Assembly (NCBI GenBank): GCA_023663185.1
Contig: JAMPHY010000001.1
Span: 438,994-502,993, forward strand
Source of the DNA: Clostridiales bacterium
Lineage (GTDB): Bacteria; Bacillota; Clostridia; Lachnospirales; Lachnospiraceae
DNA: 64,000 nt
Direction of reading: 5' to 3'
Position 1 is the stretch's first letter. Every line of letters starts with the position of its first letter. The notes below the pieces were generated by a model. It worked only from the letters and a program-made list of their open reading frames with translations. It made no database searches and had not been told where the DNA came from. Both the position numbers and the translations under genes were made by a program. Positions 25,207 through 34,676 of this stretch are shown here, piece by piece.

Positions 25207-26709
25207 ATGAAATATATGAATCCGATTATAAAAGGCTTTAGCCCCGATCCCAGTATATGTCGTGTCGGTAATGATTACTATCTTGTTACAAGCACCTTTG
25301 AATATTTCCCTGCTATCCCCATTTACCATAGTACAGATTTAGTTAATTGGATGCAGATAGGTAACTGCATTGAACGCCCGCAGCAGCTTCCTTTTGACAT
25401 AGCGGAAGCCGGACAGGGAGTGTGGGCACCGACCATACGCTATTTTAACGGGAAATTTTATGTTACGGCAAGCTTTATGGGTTTCGGTAATTTCATAATA
25501 AGCTCTGAAAATCCTGCATCGGACTGGTCTGAGCCCGTCAAAGTAAATATAAATGGAATAGATCCTTCAATACTATTTGATAATGGAAATGCTTACTATT
25601 GCACAAACGCCCGCGGCAAAGACGACCGCGAAGCAATATCTGCAGTCCAAATAAACGTTGATACAGGAGAAATGCTTGGAAATATCAGGCAAATCTGGAA
25701 CGGTGGCAGTAACGACCAGCCACAATATTTGGAAGCTCCGCATATATATCATATAGGCGAATGGTACTATCTACTTGCCGCAGAAGGCGGAACAAAGCAA
25801 AATCATATGATTACCTGTGCAAGAAGCAAGAATATATGGGGACCGTATGAGAACTGTCCGCATAATCCCATACTTACGGGACGATATGATATCACGCCGG
25901 AAGCTGCCTGCAGCGGTCACGGTGATTTAGTTGACGACCAAAATGGAAACTGGTGGTGCGTACATCTTGCGACACGTCCTGACGATGAATGGTATTCACA
26001 TATGGGGCGTGAGACATTTTTATTGCCTGTCGTATGGGAAAATGAATGGCCTGTCATAGCAGACGGAAAACCCCATCTTGAGTATGACGCTCCATTATGG
26101 AATGAGCAGCGTGAAGAAAAATCATGGACAGCGGATTTCTCGAAAATAGAGTCCAGATGGCTATTTTTAAGAAAACCTGAAAATTATATACTTTCTGATG
26201 GACGATTGATGTTGATGCCTTCTGCTGTAAAAATATCCGACACAACAGACGCACCTGCCATGATGTTAATCCGCCAGCCTGATATAGAATGTAGCATATC
26301 GGCTGAAATCGATTTTACGCCTGTAAATAATGGCGATGAAGCTGGAATGACGATATACATATCAAATAAGGGCTATTACACATTTTCTAAAATCAGAAGC
26401 AATAACCGAAATTATATTGTTATTTCCAAAAATGACAGCAGTTTTGAGCCGATATATCGGGAAATTGAAAGCGGCAGACTGACTTTACAGGTCAATGCGA
26501 CAAAAGAGAATTATGATTTTTATTATGCGTTAAACAATGGTGAATATATTTATGCCGGACAAGTGCCCGTTCTTACGAGAGTTGACGCTGGAAAAGGCTT
26601 TACCGGAACGCTTATCGGAGTATTTACCCAATGCGATATGGCGACAGACGCTAATATGCAAGTCTTTAATTTTAAATCGGAATGTGGGGTAAAAGCATAT
26701 GGAATATAA
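25207..26709 (+). CDS. glycoside hydrolase family 43 beta-xylosidase / alpha-L-arabinofuranosidase
   Basis: A 500-aa cytoplasmic enzyme (no signal peptide). The N-terminal five-bladed propeller has the GH43 triad: base D14 in GFSPDPSICRVGNDYYL, pKa modulator D119 in GIDPSILFD, and acid E176 in YLEAPHIY. Residues ~310-500 form the beta-sandwich common in the XynB-type subfamily. Such enzymes remove xylose or arabinose from imported oligosaccharides. CAGGGAG precedes the start. The stop overlaps the following GNAT gene by 11 bases. No transporter is adjacent. Confidence 0.93.
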   Translation: MKYMNPIIKGFSPDPSICRVGNDYYLVTSTFEYFPAIPIYHSTDLVNWMQIGNCIERPQQLPFDIAEAGQGVWAPTIRYFNGKFYVTASFMGFGNFIISSENPASDWSEPVKVNINGIDPSILFDNGNAYYCTNARGKDDREAISAVQINVDTGEMLGNIRQIWNGGSNDQPQYLEAPHIYHIGEWYYLLAAEGGTKQNHMITCARSKNIWGPYENCPHNPILTGRYDITPEAACSGHGDLVDDQNGNWWCVHLATRPDDEWYSHMGRETFLLPVVWENEWPVIADGKPHLEYDAPLWNEQREEKSWTADFSKIESRWLFLRKPENYILSDGRLMLMPSAVKISDTTDAPAMMLIRQPDIECSISAEIDFTPVNNGDEAGMTIYISNKGYYTFSKIRSNNRNYIVISKNDSSFEPIYREIESGRLTLQVNATKENYDFYYALNNGEYIYAGQVPVLTRVDAGKGFTGTLIGVFTQCDMATDANMQVFNFKSECGVKAYGI

Positions 26710-27112
26710 GGAAAATGCGTTATGCTATGATAATTATTGCAGATTAAGAGAAAGCGTTGACTGGCTGCTTTTTTCAAAAGAGCAGACACAAAAAATGCTG
26801 GAAAACAGTTTATACACCATAATTGCCGTTGACAATAATCAAACTATCGGCATGGGACGGTTGATAGGCGATGGAATGTACTTTTTAATAGCTGATATTG
26901 TAGTACAGCCGGATTATCAGAATAAGGGCATTGGCAGTAAAATCGTCAATATGCTGATTGAATATGTCGATAAGGCAACGTCAATCGGTGGGCGTTCCAC
27001 TATCCAATTGATTGCCGAAAAAGGCAAAGAAGCCTTTTACGAAAAAATGGGATTTAAGATAATCCCGCATGAATTTTGTGGTTCAGGCATGAGGAAGGTT
27101 ATTCGGAAATAG
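26699..27112 (+). CDS. GNAT family N-acetyltransferase
   Basis: A 137-aa acetyltransferase: IIAVDNNQTIGMGRLIGDG strands, acetyl-CoA loop VQPDYQNKGIGSKIVNMLIEYV, and LIAEKGKEAFYEKMGFKIIPH. It overlaps the GH43 gene by 11 bases and is probably translated by coupling. The acceptor is unknown. Confidence 0.9.
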   Translation: MEYKENALCYDNYCRLRESVDWLLFSKEQTQKMLENSLYTIIAVDNNQTIGMGRLIGDGMYFLIADIVVQPDYQNKGIGSKIVNMLIEYVDKATSIGGRSTIQLIAEKGKEAFYEKMGFKIIPHEFCGSGMRKVIRK

Positions 27113-27209
27113 ATAATTGATTTCAATGGAATTGATAGACTTTAACCCTTGATTATGCTATACTAAGTATAGTGTAATAGTTGCTTTTCATTAGGTAGGA
27201 GGTGACACA

Positions 27210-27401
27210 ATGCCGAGCGCAGCAGATATTATAAGAGATTCTATAAATGAATTTTCAAGGTTGCAAGGTTGGATGTTATCAGTAAAAGCCAAAAACGATA
27301 TGGAAACTTACAATTCAATGCATAATAGGTATATTGAATTGAAAGTAACGCTTACAAGCTTAGGTGTTAATCTTACAGAATTAGACAAAATCAAGGAATA
27401 G
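27210..27401 (+). CDS. small conserved-looking protein of unknown function
   Basis: A 63-aa mostly helical, charged protein (MPSAADIIRDSINEFSRL to LTELDKIKE) that I do not recognise. GGAGGTG lies 7 bases before the start, a TGCTATACT extended -10 box lies near 27157-27165, and a terminator follows, so it is a self-contained monocistronic gene. It has no membrane segment or cysteines. Confidence 0.7.
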   Translation: MPSAADIIRDSINEFSRLQGWMLSVKAKNDMETYNSMHNRYIELKVTLTSLGVNLTELDKIKE

Positions 27402-27429
27402 AACCAGAATTAAATAAGCAGTAAACAAT

Positions 27430-27462
27430 AAGGGTGCAAAAGGTCTATCAATAAGCACCCTT
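27430..27462 (+). terminator. intrinsic terminator after the 63-aa gene
   Basis: AAGGGTGC pairs with GCACCCTT, with a 17-base loop, followed by TTGATTAT. Confidence 0.65.
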
Positions 27463-27516
27463 TTGATTATCAGGTCTTTTCATAATCAAAAGTCTTTAAT
27501 TTAAGGAGAAAATGAA

Positions 27517-28140
27517 ATGATTAATCCCTGGGAAGAAATATCATTATCTGATTATGAAAACCACATGAAGCTGGACTCGGTTCTGCAATTACAGAATTTG
27601 AATCAGATGATGGAAAACCAGTTTAATAATTATCCTGCCAGTTCCGTTATGATTTTAGGGATTGCAGGCGGTAACGGCTTGGAACATATTAACAGGAACA
27701 AATTCACACAGGTATATGGTATTGACATTAACCATGAATATTTAGAAGCAGTCAAAGAACGTTATGCCGATATTTCAGATATATTGGAATGTATACAATT
27801 AAATCTGCTTGAAGAAACAGACAAGCTTCCAAAAGCCGAATTATTAATTGCCAATTTGCTAATTGAATATATCGGATATGATTGTTTTCAAAAAGCAGTC
27901 AAGCAGGCAGCGCCCGAATATATTTCATGTATTATCCAGATAAATGCAGACGATAGCTGGGTATCCGACTCGCCATATATTCACGCATTTGATGACCTTG
28001 ATAAAGTTCATCACCAAATGAACGAAAATTCATTGATACAATCCATGCAAAGCATTGGTTATGAAAAAATAGCACAAACAGAAAAACCGTTGCCAAATGG
28101 GAAAAAATTGGTTCAATTAGATTTTATCATGGAGAAGTAG
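27517..28140 (+). CDS. class I SAM-dependent methyltransferase
   Basis: A 207-aa protein with a Rossmann SAM-binding motif, SVMILGIAGGNGLEHI, then VYGIDINHEYLEAVKERY (acidic residue binding the ribose) and AELLIANLLIEYIGYDCF. TTAAGGAG precedes the start by 9 bases. It is followed at 2 bases by the histidine phosphatase gene. The substrate is unknown. Confidence 0.88.
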   Translation: MINPWEEISLSDYENHMKLDSVLQLQNLNQMMENQFNNYPASSVMILGIAGGNGLEHINRNKFTQVYGIDINHEYLEAVKERYADISDILECIQLNLLEETDKLPKAELLIANLLIEYIGYDCFQKAVKQAAPEYISCIIQINADDSWVSDSPYIHAFDDLDKVHHQMNENSLIQSMQSIGYEKIAQTEKPLPNGKKLVQLDFIMEK

Positions 28141-28142
28141 GT

Positions 28143-28679
28143 ATGCAGACAGTTATTATCAGACATGGAAAAGTAAATTTTCAATGGAATAAATTTTGTA
28201 CATCAAAACAATTTAACGAAGATTGCAAAATGTACGATAACGCACCGATTTTTTCCTCATTACATAGTGCTCCACGGATAGATTATCAAGATATCTATAC
28301 TAGTAGTTTATCAAGAAGCATAGAAACAGCCAAGCAGTTATTTGGTGAAAAAGATTTTATCTCTACAAAGCTGATTGATGAAGTACCGTTGTGCGCAAGT
28401 ATTATTTCAAGAAAAAAACTACCGTTAATATTTTGGAATATCTCCGGACGCTTACAATGGTTTTTCAATACTTCTTTACAGAAGGAATGTAGAAAACAGA
28501 CTATTCATCGTGCAGAACAATTTGTAGAAATGATAATCCAAAAAGATAACGACTGTATAATTATCACGCATGGATTTTTTATGCACACTCTTCTAAGCGA
28601 AATGAAGAAAAAATCGTTTAAAATCAGCCATGCACGATTTAGTTATTCAAACGGTGAATGGGTTGTTGCACAACGATAA
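28143..28679 (+). CDS. histidine phosphatase superfamily protein
   Basis: A 178-aa member of the phosphoglycerate-mutase-like family. The catalytic RHG motif is at residues 7-9 (VIIRHGKVNF) and the second histidine is in IIITHGFFMH. A SRSIETAKQLFG segment matches the usual S-x-x-x-R-[TS]-x-x-T-A motif. It is co-transcribed with the methyltransferase just upstream. The physiological substrate is unknown. Confidence 0.85.
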   Translation: MQTVIIRHGKVNFQWNKFCTSKQFNEDCKMYDNAPIFSSLHSAPRIDYQDIYTSSLSRSIETAKQLFGEKDFISTKLIDEVPLCASIISRKKLPLIFWNISGRLQWFFNTSLQKECRKQTIHRAEQFVEMIIQKDNDCIIITHGFFMHTLLSEMKKKSFKISHARFSYSNGEWVVAQR

Positions 28680-28683
28680 GTAT

Positions 28684-28709
28684 CTTCTTGTTTCTCTTAT
28701 CAAGAAAGG
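28684..28709. repeat. 26-bp copy of the 3' coding end of the holin-like toxin gene
   Basis: This segment matches 24728-24753 at 25 of 26 bases. On the minus strand it reads FLDKRNKK, the tail of the 38-aa toxin, but the rest of that gene is absent. It may be a relic or recombination scar. Confidence 0.6.
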
Positions 28710-28721
28710 GAGGACTTTTAC

Positions 28722-29579
28722 ATGGAAATAGCAGTTTTCGCTGATATACATAGTAATTACGCCGCGTTTGAACAGTGCGTGGAGTATGTTTTGACGCGCG
28801 GCATTGATACGTTCATCTTTTTAGGCGACTATTTAGGGGAATTTCCGTATCCGCAAAGGACTATGGAGATGATATATGCCTTAAATGATAAGTACAACTG
28901 CTTTTTTATCAGGGGAAATAAGGAAGATTACTGGATAAGCAGAAGGTATGATACGAATTGCGACTGGAAATGCGGCAATCTTACCGTCGGCGCAATGCAC
29001 TACTGTTATGATAATCTGACAGAAAAAGATTTAGGCTTTTTTAAAAATCTCCCGCTTGCACAAGAGTTGAATTTTGAAAACAGCCCTGTTGTACTTGCCT
29101 GTCACGGCTCGCCGTACCGAAACAACGAAAAAATGCTGCCTGATGATGATAAGACAAAGCAAATCATGGAAGAATGCGCTTATAAATATATTCTTTGCGG
29201 TCACACCCATATACAAAGGGCGATAGCGCATGGCGGCAAAATAGTGTTAAACCCCGGTTCTATAGGCGTACCTTTATATAGCGGCGGGAAATCGCAGTTT
29301 ATGATTCTTAAGCAGGATAATAATGACTGGACGCACGAATTTGTCAGTATAGATTATGATAAAGAAAAACTTATGGAAGATTTTAGGGAATCCGGCTTAG
29401 AGATGGCAGCGCCATACTGGACTCAGATAACGAAACATTTGATGTTGACCGGAAAAGTCGCGCATGGCACGGTTTTAGCAAGGGCAATGCAGTTATGCGG
29501 GAAAGAAAACGGGAATGTTGCATGGTACAACACTCCCGATAAATATTGGGAACAAGCGATTGCCGAGCTGCTTACCTGA
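28722..29579 (+). CDS. metallophosphoesterase (YfcE/MJ0936-like)
   Basis: A 285-aa calcineurin-like phosphoesterase. The metal ligands are visible in order: AVFADIHSN, FLGDYLGE, FIRGNKEDY, LACHGSPYR and CGHTHIQ, then LNPGSIGVPL. It would hydrolyse a phosphodiester or phosphomonoester in the cytoplasm. GGGAGG precedes the start. The gene converges on purL, overlapping it by 8 bases. Confidence 0.92.
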   Translation: MEIAVFADIHSNYAAFEQCVEYVLTRGIDTFIFLGDYLGEFPYPQRTMEMIYALNDKYNCFFIRGNKEDYWISRRYDTNCDWKCGNLTVGAMHYCYDNLTEKDLGFFKNLPLAQELNFENSPVVLACHGSPYRNNEKMLPDDDKTKQIMEECAYKYILCGHTHIQRAIAHGGKIVLNPGSIGVPLYSGGKSQFMILKQDNNDWTHEFVSIDYDKEKLMEDFRESGLEMAAPYWTQITKHLMLTGKVAHGTVLARAMQLCGKENGNVAWYNTPDKYWEQAIAELLT

Positions 29580-32500
29580 AATACCCCACTCCCGACTCGA
29601 ATATCTTCATATCCTGCTCGCCATAAATATTCATTGCCACGGCGTCTCCTCTTCTCTCGGAGTGCGCCATCTTTCCGAATATACGTCCGTCTAAAGATGT
29701 GATACCTTCAATCGCGGCGTAAGAGCCGTTAATATTCCACTCTTCGTCCATAGATATATTTCCGTCCACATCTGCATACTGTGTGGCAACCTGTCCGTTA
29801 GCAAACAATTTATCAATCCATTCCTTAGGCGCTACGAAACGCCCTTCGCCATGCGATACCGGGTTTACATAAGTCTTACCAAGTTCAGCATTGCTAAGCC
29901 ACGGCGACTTATTGGAAACCACCTTTATATATGCCATCTTGGATATATGTCTGTTAATGGTATTAAAAGTCAGCGTCGGTGAATCTTCCTTCTGTCCGGT
30001 AATTTCGCCATACGGCACAAGCCCCAGCTTGATAAGAGCCTGAAAACCATTGCAGATACCGAGCGCAAGTCCGTCTCTTTCATTCAACAGCTTCATGACC
30101 GCTTCCTTCATGCGCTCATTTTGGAATGCAGTAGCAAAAAACTTCGCTGAACCGTCGGGCTCATCACCTGCCGAAAAGCCGCCCGGAAACATAATAATCT
30201 GCGCCTGCCCTATCGCCTTTTCAAAAACGGCAAAGCTCTCGTCAATATCCTTAGGAGTCAAATTCTTAAATACCTTCGTCACAACGTCCGCTCCTGCGCG
30301 TTCAAATGCCGCCGCGCTGTCATACTCGCAGTTCGTCCCCGGAAATACAGGTATGAATACCGTCGGTTTTGCGACTTTATTCTTACATACATATACGTCC
30401 TTAGCTTCGTATAAGGGCGTCTCTACTTTACTCTTATCTTTATCCGCTGTATAGGGGAAAACCTTATCGAGTCTGGACTTCCATGCGTCAAGCGCCTCTT
30501 CCATCGTAATCTCGATATCTCCATATATAAACGACGGCTTATCCGTTACCGTACCGATTATTATACAGTCCCTTGTTTCTTCCGCCGCGTCTGCGGTCAT
30601 TTCTACAATAATATTCCCAAGACCATTGGCAAAGAGTTCTTCTTTGGAAACTGCCTTGTCTATTTCCACGCCAAGTTTATTGCCAAACGCCATCTTACTT
30701 ACTGCTGCCGCCGCTCCATTTGAATCAAGCGCATAGGCTGCAACGATTTTTCTTTCTGACATTAATGTCATAACCTTATCGTATACCTGAGCGACATTCT
30801 CATATACCGGCAAATCGTACTTATCTTTCGCAATCTTAAACAATACCAGTTTATCCCCTGACTTCTTAAGTTCAGGACTTATTATATTCTGTGATTTACT
30901 GATGTCAACTGCAAATGACACAAGTGTCGGCGGTACGTCAATATCGTTAAACGTACCTGACATGGAATCCTTTCCGCCGATAGAGGGCAGTCCGTATCCT
31001 ATCTGCGCGTCATATGCGCCGAGCAGCGCCGCAAACGGCTGGCTCCATCTTTGTGCATCATCGCTCATACGCCTAAAATATTCTTGGAAGGTGAAACGAA
31101 TCTTCTTATAATCTCCGCCATTAGCAACGATTTTCGCCATTGACTCAGTTACCGCATATATTGCGCTATGATATGGGCTCCAGCTTGACAGATAAGGATC
31201 AAAGCCATAACTCATCATAGTGACCGTATCGGTCACTCCTTTAAGCACAGGCAGTTTTGCCACCATTGCCTGTGTTTCGGTAAGCTGGTATTTTCCGCCG
31301 TAAGGCATGTATACGCTCCCTGCTCCGATAGAAGCGTCAAACATTTCTACAAGCCCTTTCTGCGAGCATACATTCAAATCATTCAATAACGTGAGCCATG
31401 CTTTCTTTACATCTCCCTGCTTAAGCGCCGTATCTACCTCTGGGCTGGCGATTTTCTTTAAATAATTATCATCAGGATTCGGCATATTTACACGCACGGA
31501 AGTCTCTTGGTGCGCGCCGTTAGTATCAAGAAACTCTCTGGAAATATTGACAATTTCTTTACCGCGCCATTTAAGCACCAGTCTGGGCTCTTTCGTAACC
31601 ACAGCCACTTCGACAGCCTCTAAATTCTCCTGCGCGGCATATTCTAAGAATTTCGTCGCATTTTCTCGTGTAACGACTACCGCCATTCTCTCTTGAGACT
31701 CCGAAATAGCCAGCTCTGTACCGTCTAATCCGGCATATTTCTTAGGCACTTTATCAAGCTCCACTTCCAGTCCATCGGCAAGTTCGCCAATAGCCACGGA
31801 TACGCCGCCCGCGCCGAAATCATTACATTTCTTAATTAATCTGCTGACTTCTTCCCTGCGGAAAAGCCTCTGAATCTTGCGCTCTGTAGGCGCATTGCCT
31901 TTCTGCACCTCCGCGCCGCAGGTCTCAATCGAACTCTCCGTATGCACTTTGGAAGAACCTGTCGCACCGCCGCAACCGTCGCGCCCTGTGCGTCCGCCCA
32001 GAAGAATGATTATATCGCCGGGCTCCGATTTACCACGGATAACATTTTTCCTCGGCGCCGCGCCCATGACTGCGCCGATTTCCATTCTCTTAGCTACATA
32101 ATTCGGGTGATATATTTCTTTAACAAAGCCCGTTGCAAGCCCTATCTGGTTTCCATATGAAGAATAGCCGCTTGCCGCTCCCCGCACGAGCTTCTTCTGC
32201 GAAAGTTTTCCTTTTAAGGTATCCGATACCGGCACAGTAGGGTCTGCTGCGCCCGTCACACGCATTGCCTGATAAACATAGCCTCTCCCTGAAAGTGGGT
32301 CCCTAATTGCGCCGCCTAAACATGTTGCCGCGCCGCCGAAAGGCTCTATTTCCGTAGGGTGATTGTGAGTTTCATTTTTAAAGAATACAAGCCACTCTTC
32401 TGTAACAGGACCGTCGCCGTAATCCATTTCCACGGGCACTACTACGGAGCAGGCGTTTATCTCGTCAGACTGCTCCATATCGTCGAGCTTTCCGTCTTTT

Positions 32501-33378
32501 TTCAATTTACGCATCGCCATCAGCGCCAAATCCATCAGGCAGACAAATTTATCCTTTTTTCCCGCAAAAATCTCTTCCCTTGTCTTAAGATAGTTCTCAT
32601 AGGTCTTTAACATAGGCTCTTTATAATAACCGTCGTCAAAAGAGATATCCTTAAGCTCGGTGGAAAAAGTCGTATGTCTGCAATGGTCCGACCAGTATGT
32701 ATCAAGCACGCGGATTTCCGTCATCGTCGGATTACGTTTCTCCTGCGTGGCAAAATAATTCTGAATATGCCTAAAATCTTTGAAGGTCATCGCCAGCCCT
32801 AAAGAATCATACAGCTCTTTAAGCTCTACGCCGGGCATATCCACAAAGTCCTCACGCTCCGGCATGTTTTCAAAAATTGCCACATCCGCAGGCTCATCAT
32901 ATTCTGTCACAAGCGTATCGGGCTTGACCATGTCAGTCAACCTCGAATCTACGGGATTAATACAATACGCCTTTATTTTTTCAAATTCTTCATCGGTAAT
33001 CCCGCCTATGATGAGATAAGTCACCGCAGTCTTAATATTGGGGTGTACTGTGGGATTTAAAAATTCCACACATTGAACGGCTGAATCTGCCCTCTGGTCG
33101 AACTGTCCCGGAAGGAACTCTACGCTGAATACCCTTGCGTCCTTCGGAATATCTATTGTTTCATAATAAAGGATATCTACGGGCGGCTCTGAGAAAACGG
33201 TCCTGCACGCCTTTTCAAACACCTCGTCGGTTATGTTTTCCACATCATAGCGGATAAACACCCTTACGTCCTTTACTCCGCTTAGATTTAAGTAACTGCC
33301 GATTTCTTCCTTAAGCTCCTTTGCCTTTACCGCATACGGCTCTTTCTTTTCTACATAAATGCGCTTTACGTTTCCCAT
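29572..33378 (-). CDS. purL: phosphoribosylformylglycinamidine synthase (single-chain)
   Basis: A 1268-aa FGAM synthase, the fourth step of purine synthesis (FGAR + glutamine + ATP to FGAM). It is the large form with a PurS-like N terminus, two AIRS-type halves (SDHCRHTTFSTEL, FKNETHNHPTEIEPFGGAATCLGG, GGRTGRDGCGGATGSS) and a C-terminal glutaminase (VFPGTNCEYDSAAAF, MFPGGFSAGDEPDGSAKF, nucleophile Cys in LGICNGFQALI). ATG 33378 has GAGAGG 6 bases upstream and is preferred over ATG 33393. A TetR regulator precedes it at 17 bases. Confidence 0.97.
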   Translation of the reverse strand: MGNVKRIYVEKKEPYAVKAKELKEEIGSYLNLSGVKDVRVFIRYDVENITDEVFEKACRTVFSEPPVDILYYETIDIPKDARVFSVEFLPGQFDQRADSAVQCVEFLNPTVHPNIKTAVTYLIIGGITDEEFEKIKAYCINPVDSRLTDMVKPDTLVTEYDEPADVAIFENMPEREDFVDMPGVELKELYDSLGLAMTFKDFRHIQNYFATQEKRNPTMTEIRVLDTYWSDHCRHTTFSTELKDISFDDGYYKEPMLKTYENYLKTREEIFAGKKDKFVCLMDLALMAMRKLKKDGKLDDMEQSDEINACSVVVPVEMDYGDGPVTEEWLVFFKNETHNHPTEIEPFGGAATCLGGAIRDPLSGRGYVYQAMRVTGAADPTVPVSDTLKGKLSQKKLVRGAASGYSSYGNQIGLATGFVKEIYHPNYVAKRMEIGAVMGAAPRKNVIRGKSEPGDIIILLGGRTGRDGCGGATGSSKVHTESSIETCGAEVQKGNAPTERKIQRLFRREEVSRLIKKCNDFGAGGVSVAIGELADGLEVELDKVPKKYAGLDGTELAISESQERMAVVVTRENATKFLEYAAQENLEAVEVAVVTKEPRLVLKWRGKEIVNISREFLDTNGAHQETSVRVNMPNPDDNYLKKIASPEVDTALKQGDVKKAWLTLLNDLNVCSQKGLVEMFDASIGAGSVYMPYGGKYQLTETQAMVAKLPVLKGVTDTVTMMSYGFDPYLSSWSPYHSAIYAVTESMAKIVANGGDYKKIRFTFQEYFRRMSDDAQRWSQPFAALLGAYDAQIGYGLPSIGGKDSMSGTFNDIDVPPTLVSFAVDISKSQNIISPELKKSGDKLVLFKIAKDKYDLPVYENVAQVYDKVMTLMSERKIVAAYALDSNGAAAAVSKMAFGNKLGVEIDKAVSKEELFANGLGNIIVEMTADAAEETRDCIIIGTVTDKPSFIYGDIEITMEEALDAWKSRLDKVFPYTADKDKSKVETPLYEAKDVYVCKNKVAKPTVFIPVFPGTNCEYDSAAAFERAGADVVTKVFKNLTPKDIDESFAVFEKAIGQAQIIMFPGGFSAGDEPDGSAKFFATAFQNERMKEAVMKLLNERDGLALGICNGFQALIKLGLVPYGEITGQKEDSPTLTFNTINRHISKMAYIKVVSNKSPWLSNAELGKTYVNPVSHGEGRFVAPKEWIDKLFANGQVATQYADVDGNISMDEEWNINGSYAAIEGITSLDGRIFGKMAHSERRGDAVAMNIYGEQDMKIFESGVGYFR

Positions 33379-33395
33379 TATAACCTCTCCCATAT

Positions 33396-33974
33396 TTACT
33401 CCACGATTAACCCTTCCATTATATAAAGGAACTGCTCGTCCACCATAGCCTCGGTAATGCCGATTGTCTGCGAATTAATCTTCATTCCTTCCAGCACATA
33501 CATGATGTTTAATGCCGCGCCTCGCGGATTTTCGCAATAAAATTCGCCCGATGCAATTCCGCTCTCGATAAGCTTCTCTATAACCTTTACTCCCGCGTCA
33601 AACTGTTTGCGCAGCACTGAATTTTTCTTATTCTTATTGGCAAAAGCATACTCATAGACAGCCATTGTAAGATTGTCCTTCTTATTTAGAAGCTCCCTTT
33701 TCTGCTCTTTAAGGAAAAGCGTCAGAATATCCGCCGCCGAATCGTCCTCCGATATTTTCTCAGCAAAGACATCGTCAGTCTCGTCCGCTTCCATCTTAAG
33801 CACCTCAAGCAGAATTTCCTCGGTACTGCTAAAGTACAGATAAAGTCCGCCGCGGCTTATCTCGCACGCCTCTACAATGTCCTTCATCGTCACGTTTTTG
33901 TAGCCTTTTTCCACAAATACCTTTCGCGCCGTTTCCAATATGTACTGCTTCTTCTGTATCGATTTTTCGCCCAT
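33396..33974 (-). CDS. TetR family transcriptional regulator
   Basis: A 192-aa protein. The N-terminal helix-turn-helix is typical: ILETARKVFVEKGYKNVTMKDIVEACEISRGGLYLYFSS (two halves of one domain, residues ~11-50). The C-terminal helical domain is ligand-binding. GTAAGGAAGG precedes the start. It lies just upstream of purL on the same strand. A TetR protein in a purine operon is uncommon, so it may control purL or simply share the transcript. Confidence 0.92.
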   Translation of the reverse strand: MGEKSIQKKQYILETARKVFVEKGYKNVTMKDIVEACEISRGGLYLYFSSTEEILLEVLKMEADETDDVFAEKISEDDSAADILTLFLKEQKRELLNKKDNLTMAVYEYAFANKNKKNSVLRKQFDAGVKVIEKLIESGIASGEFYCENPRGAALNIMYVLEGMKINSQTIGITEAMVDEQFLYIMEGLIVE

Positions 33975-34011
33975 AATACCTTCCTTACATTCTCATATTT
34001 ATATAAATGCT

Positions 34012-34470
34012 TTATCCCCAAAAATCCAGATTTTCTTTCATCTTCTGCACAACATTTAAGAAAATGCGGTTCTGCACAGCGTCGGTCCACATCCTGCCCT
34101 TAGTCATTCCGCCCATTACGTATTTGGACAAAATGCCTTTCAATACGTCCATCTGGGTAATGTCCGCCTGCGAGATGGCTTTAAGCTCGTCCTCGACAGT
34201 CTTTATCTTATTCCTCGAATATACATAGACATAATTGCGGTCTAAAAGCTTGGTTCTTTGCACTTCTTTGACAAAACTCAATAATGTAGAATCATAGACC
34301 GGAAACGGAATGGAATGTTCGCTTATCCCGGAGCCTTCAAACTGCTCCGACACATTTCTTCCCGCCTTTTCACTAAGCCACGGCAGATATCTTACAAGAC
34401 GATCCACATCAGACCTGTACTCACCTACCACGCGCCTTCTATATTCAATCTCTTCTTTTTCTGTTGACAT
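34012..34470 (-). CDS. conserved-looking protein of unknown function
   Basis: A 152-aa, largely helical, charged protein that I do not recognise. It has a distinct middle segment (LLDRNYVYVYSRNKIKTVEDE) and a C-terminal helix (MGGMTKGRMWTDAVQNRIF). GGAGG lies 13 bases before the start. It is 37 bases upstream of the TetR gene on the same strand and probably heads the TetR-purL transcript. No membrane segment or metal motif is seen. Confidence 0.7.
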   Translation of the reverse strand: MSTEKEEIEYRRRVVGEYRSDVDRLVRYLPWLSEKAGRNVSEQFEGSGISEHSIPFPVYDSTLLSFVKEVQRTKLLDRNYVYVYSRNKIKTVEDELKAISQADITQMDVLKGILSKYVMGGMTKGRMWTDAVQNRIFLNVVQKMKENLDFWG

Positions 34471-34578
34471 ATACCGCTATAGACCTCCTGCACATACTAT
34501 AAATATTCTATCATATTCTAATTAAAAGTACAGTATCTTTTTTCACGAAAATCTCAGGTAAAAATCTCATGTATTTTC

Positions 34579-34607
34579 TTGTATTTATCATACAAAAGTC
34601 TTATAAT
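34579..34607 (+). promoter_or_regulatory. promoter of the CNBD-protein gene
   Basis: TTGTAT (34579-34584), 17 bases, TATAAT (34602-34607), about 70 bases upstream of the start. Confidence 0.75.
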
Positions 34608-34676
34608 ATATTTTACTAAAATTTGCTTAAAGTAATTACCGGAGGGTATTTACGACATGAATAGGGGGAATAATCA

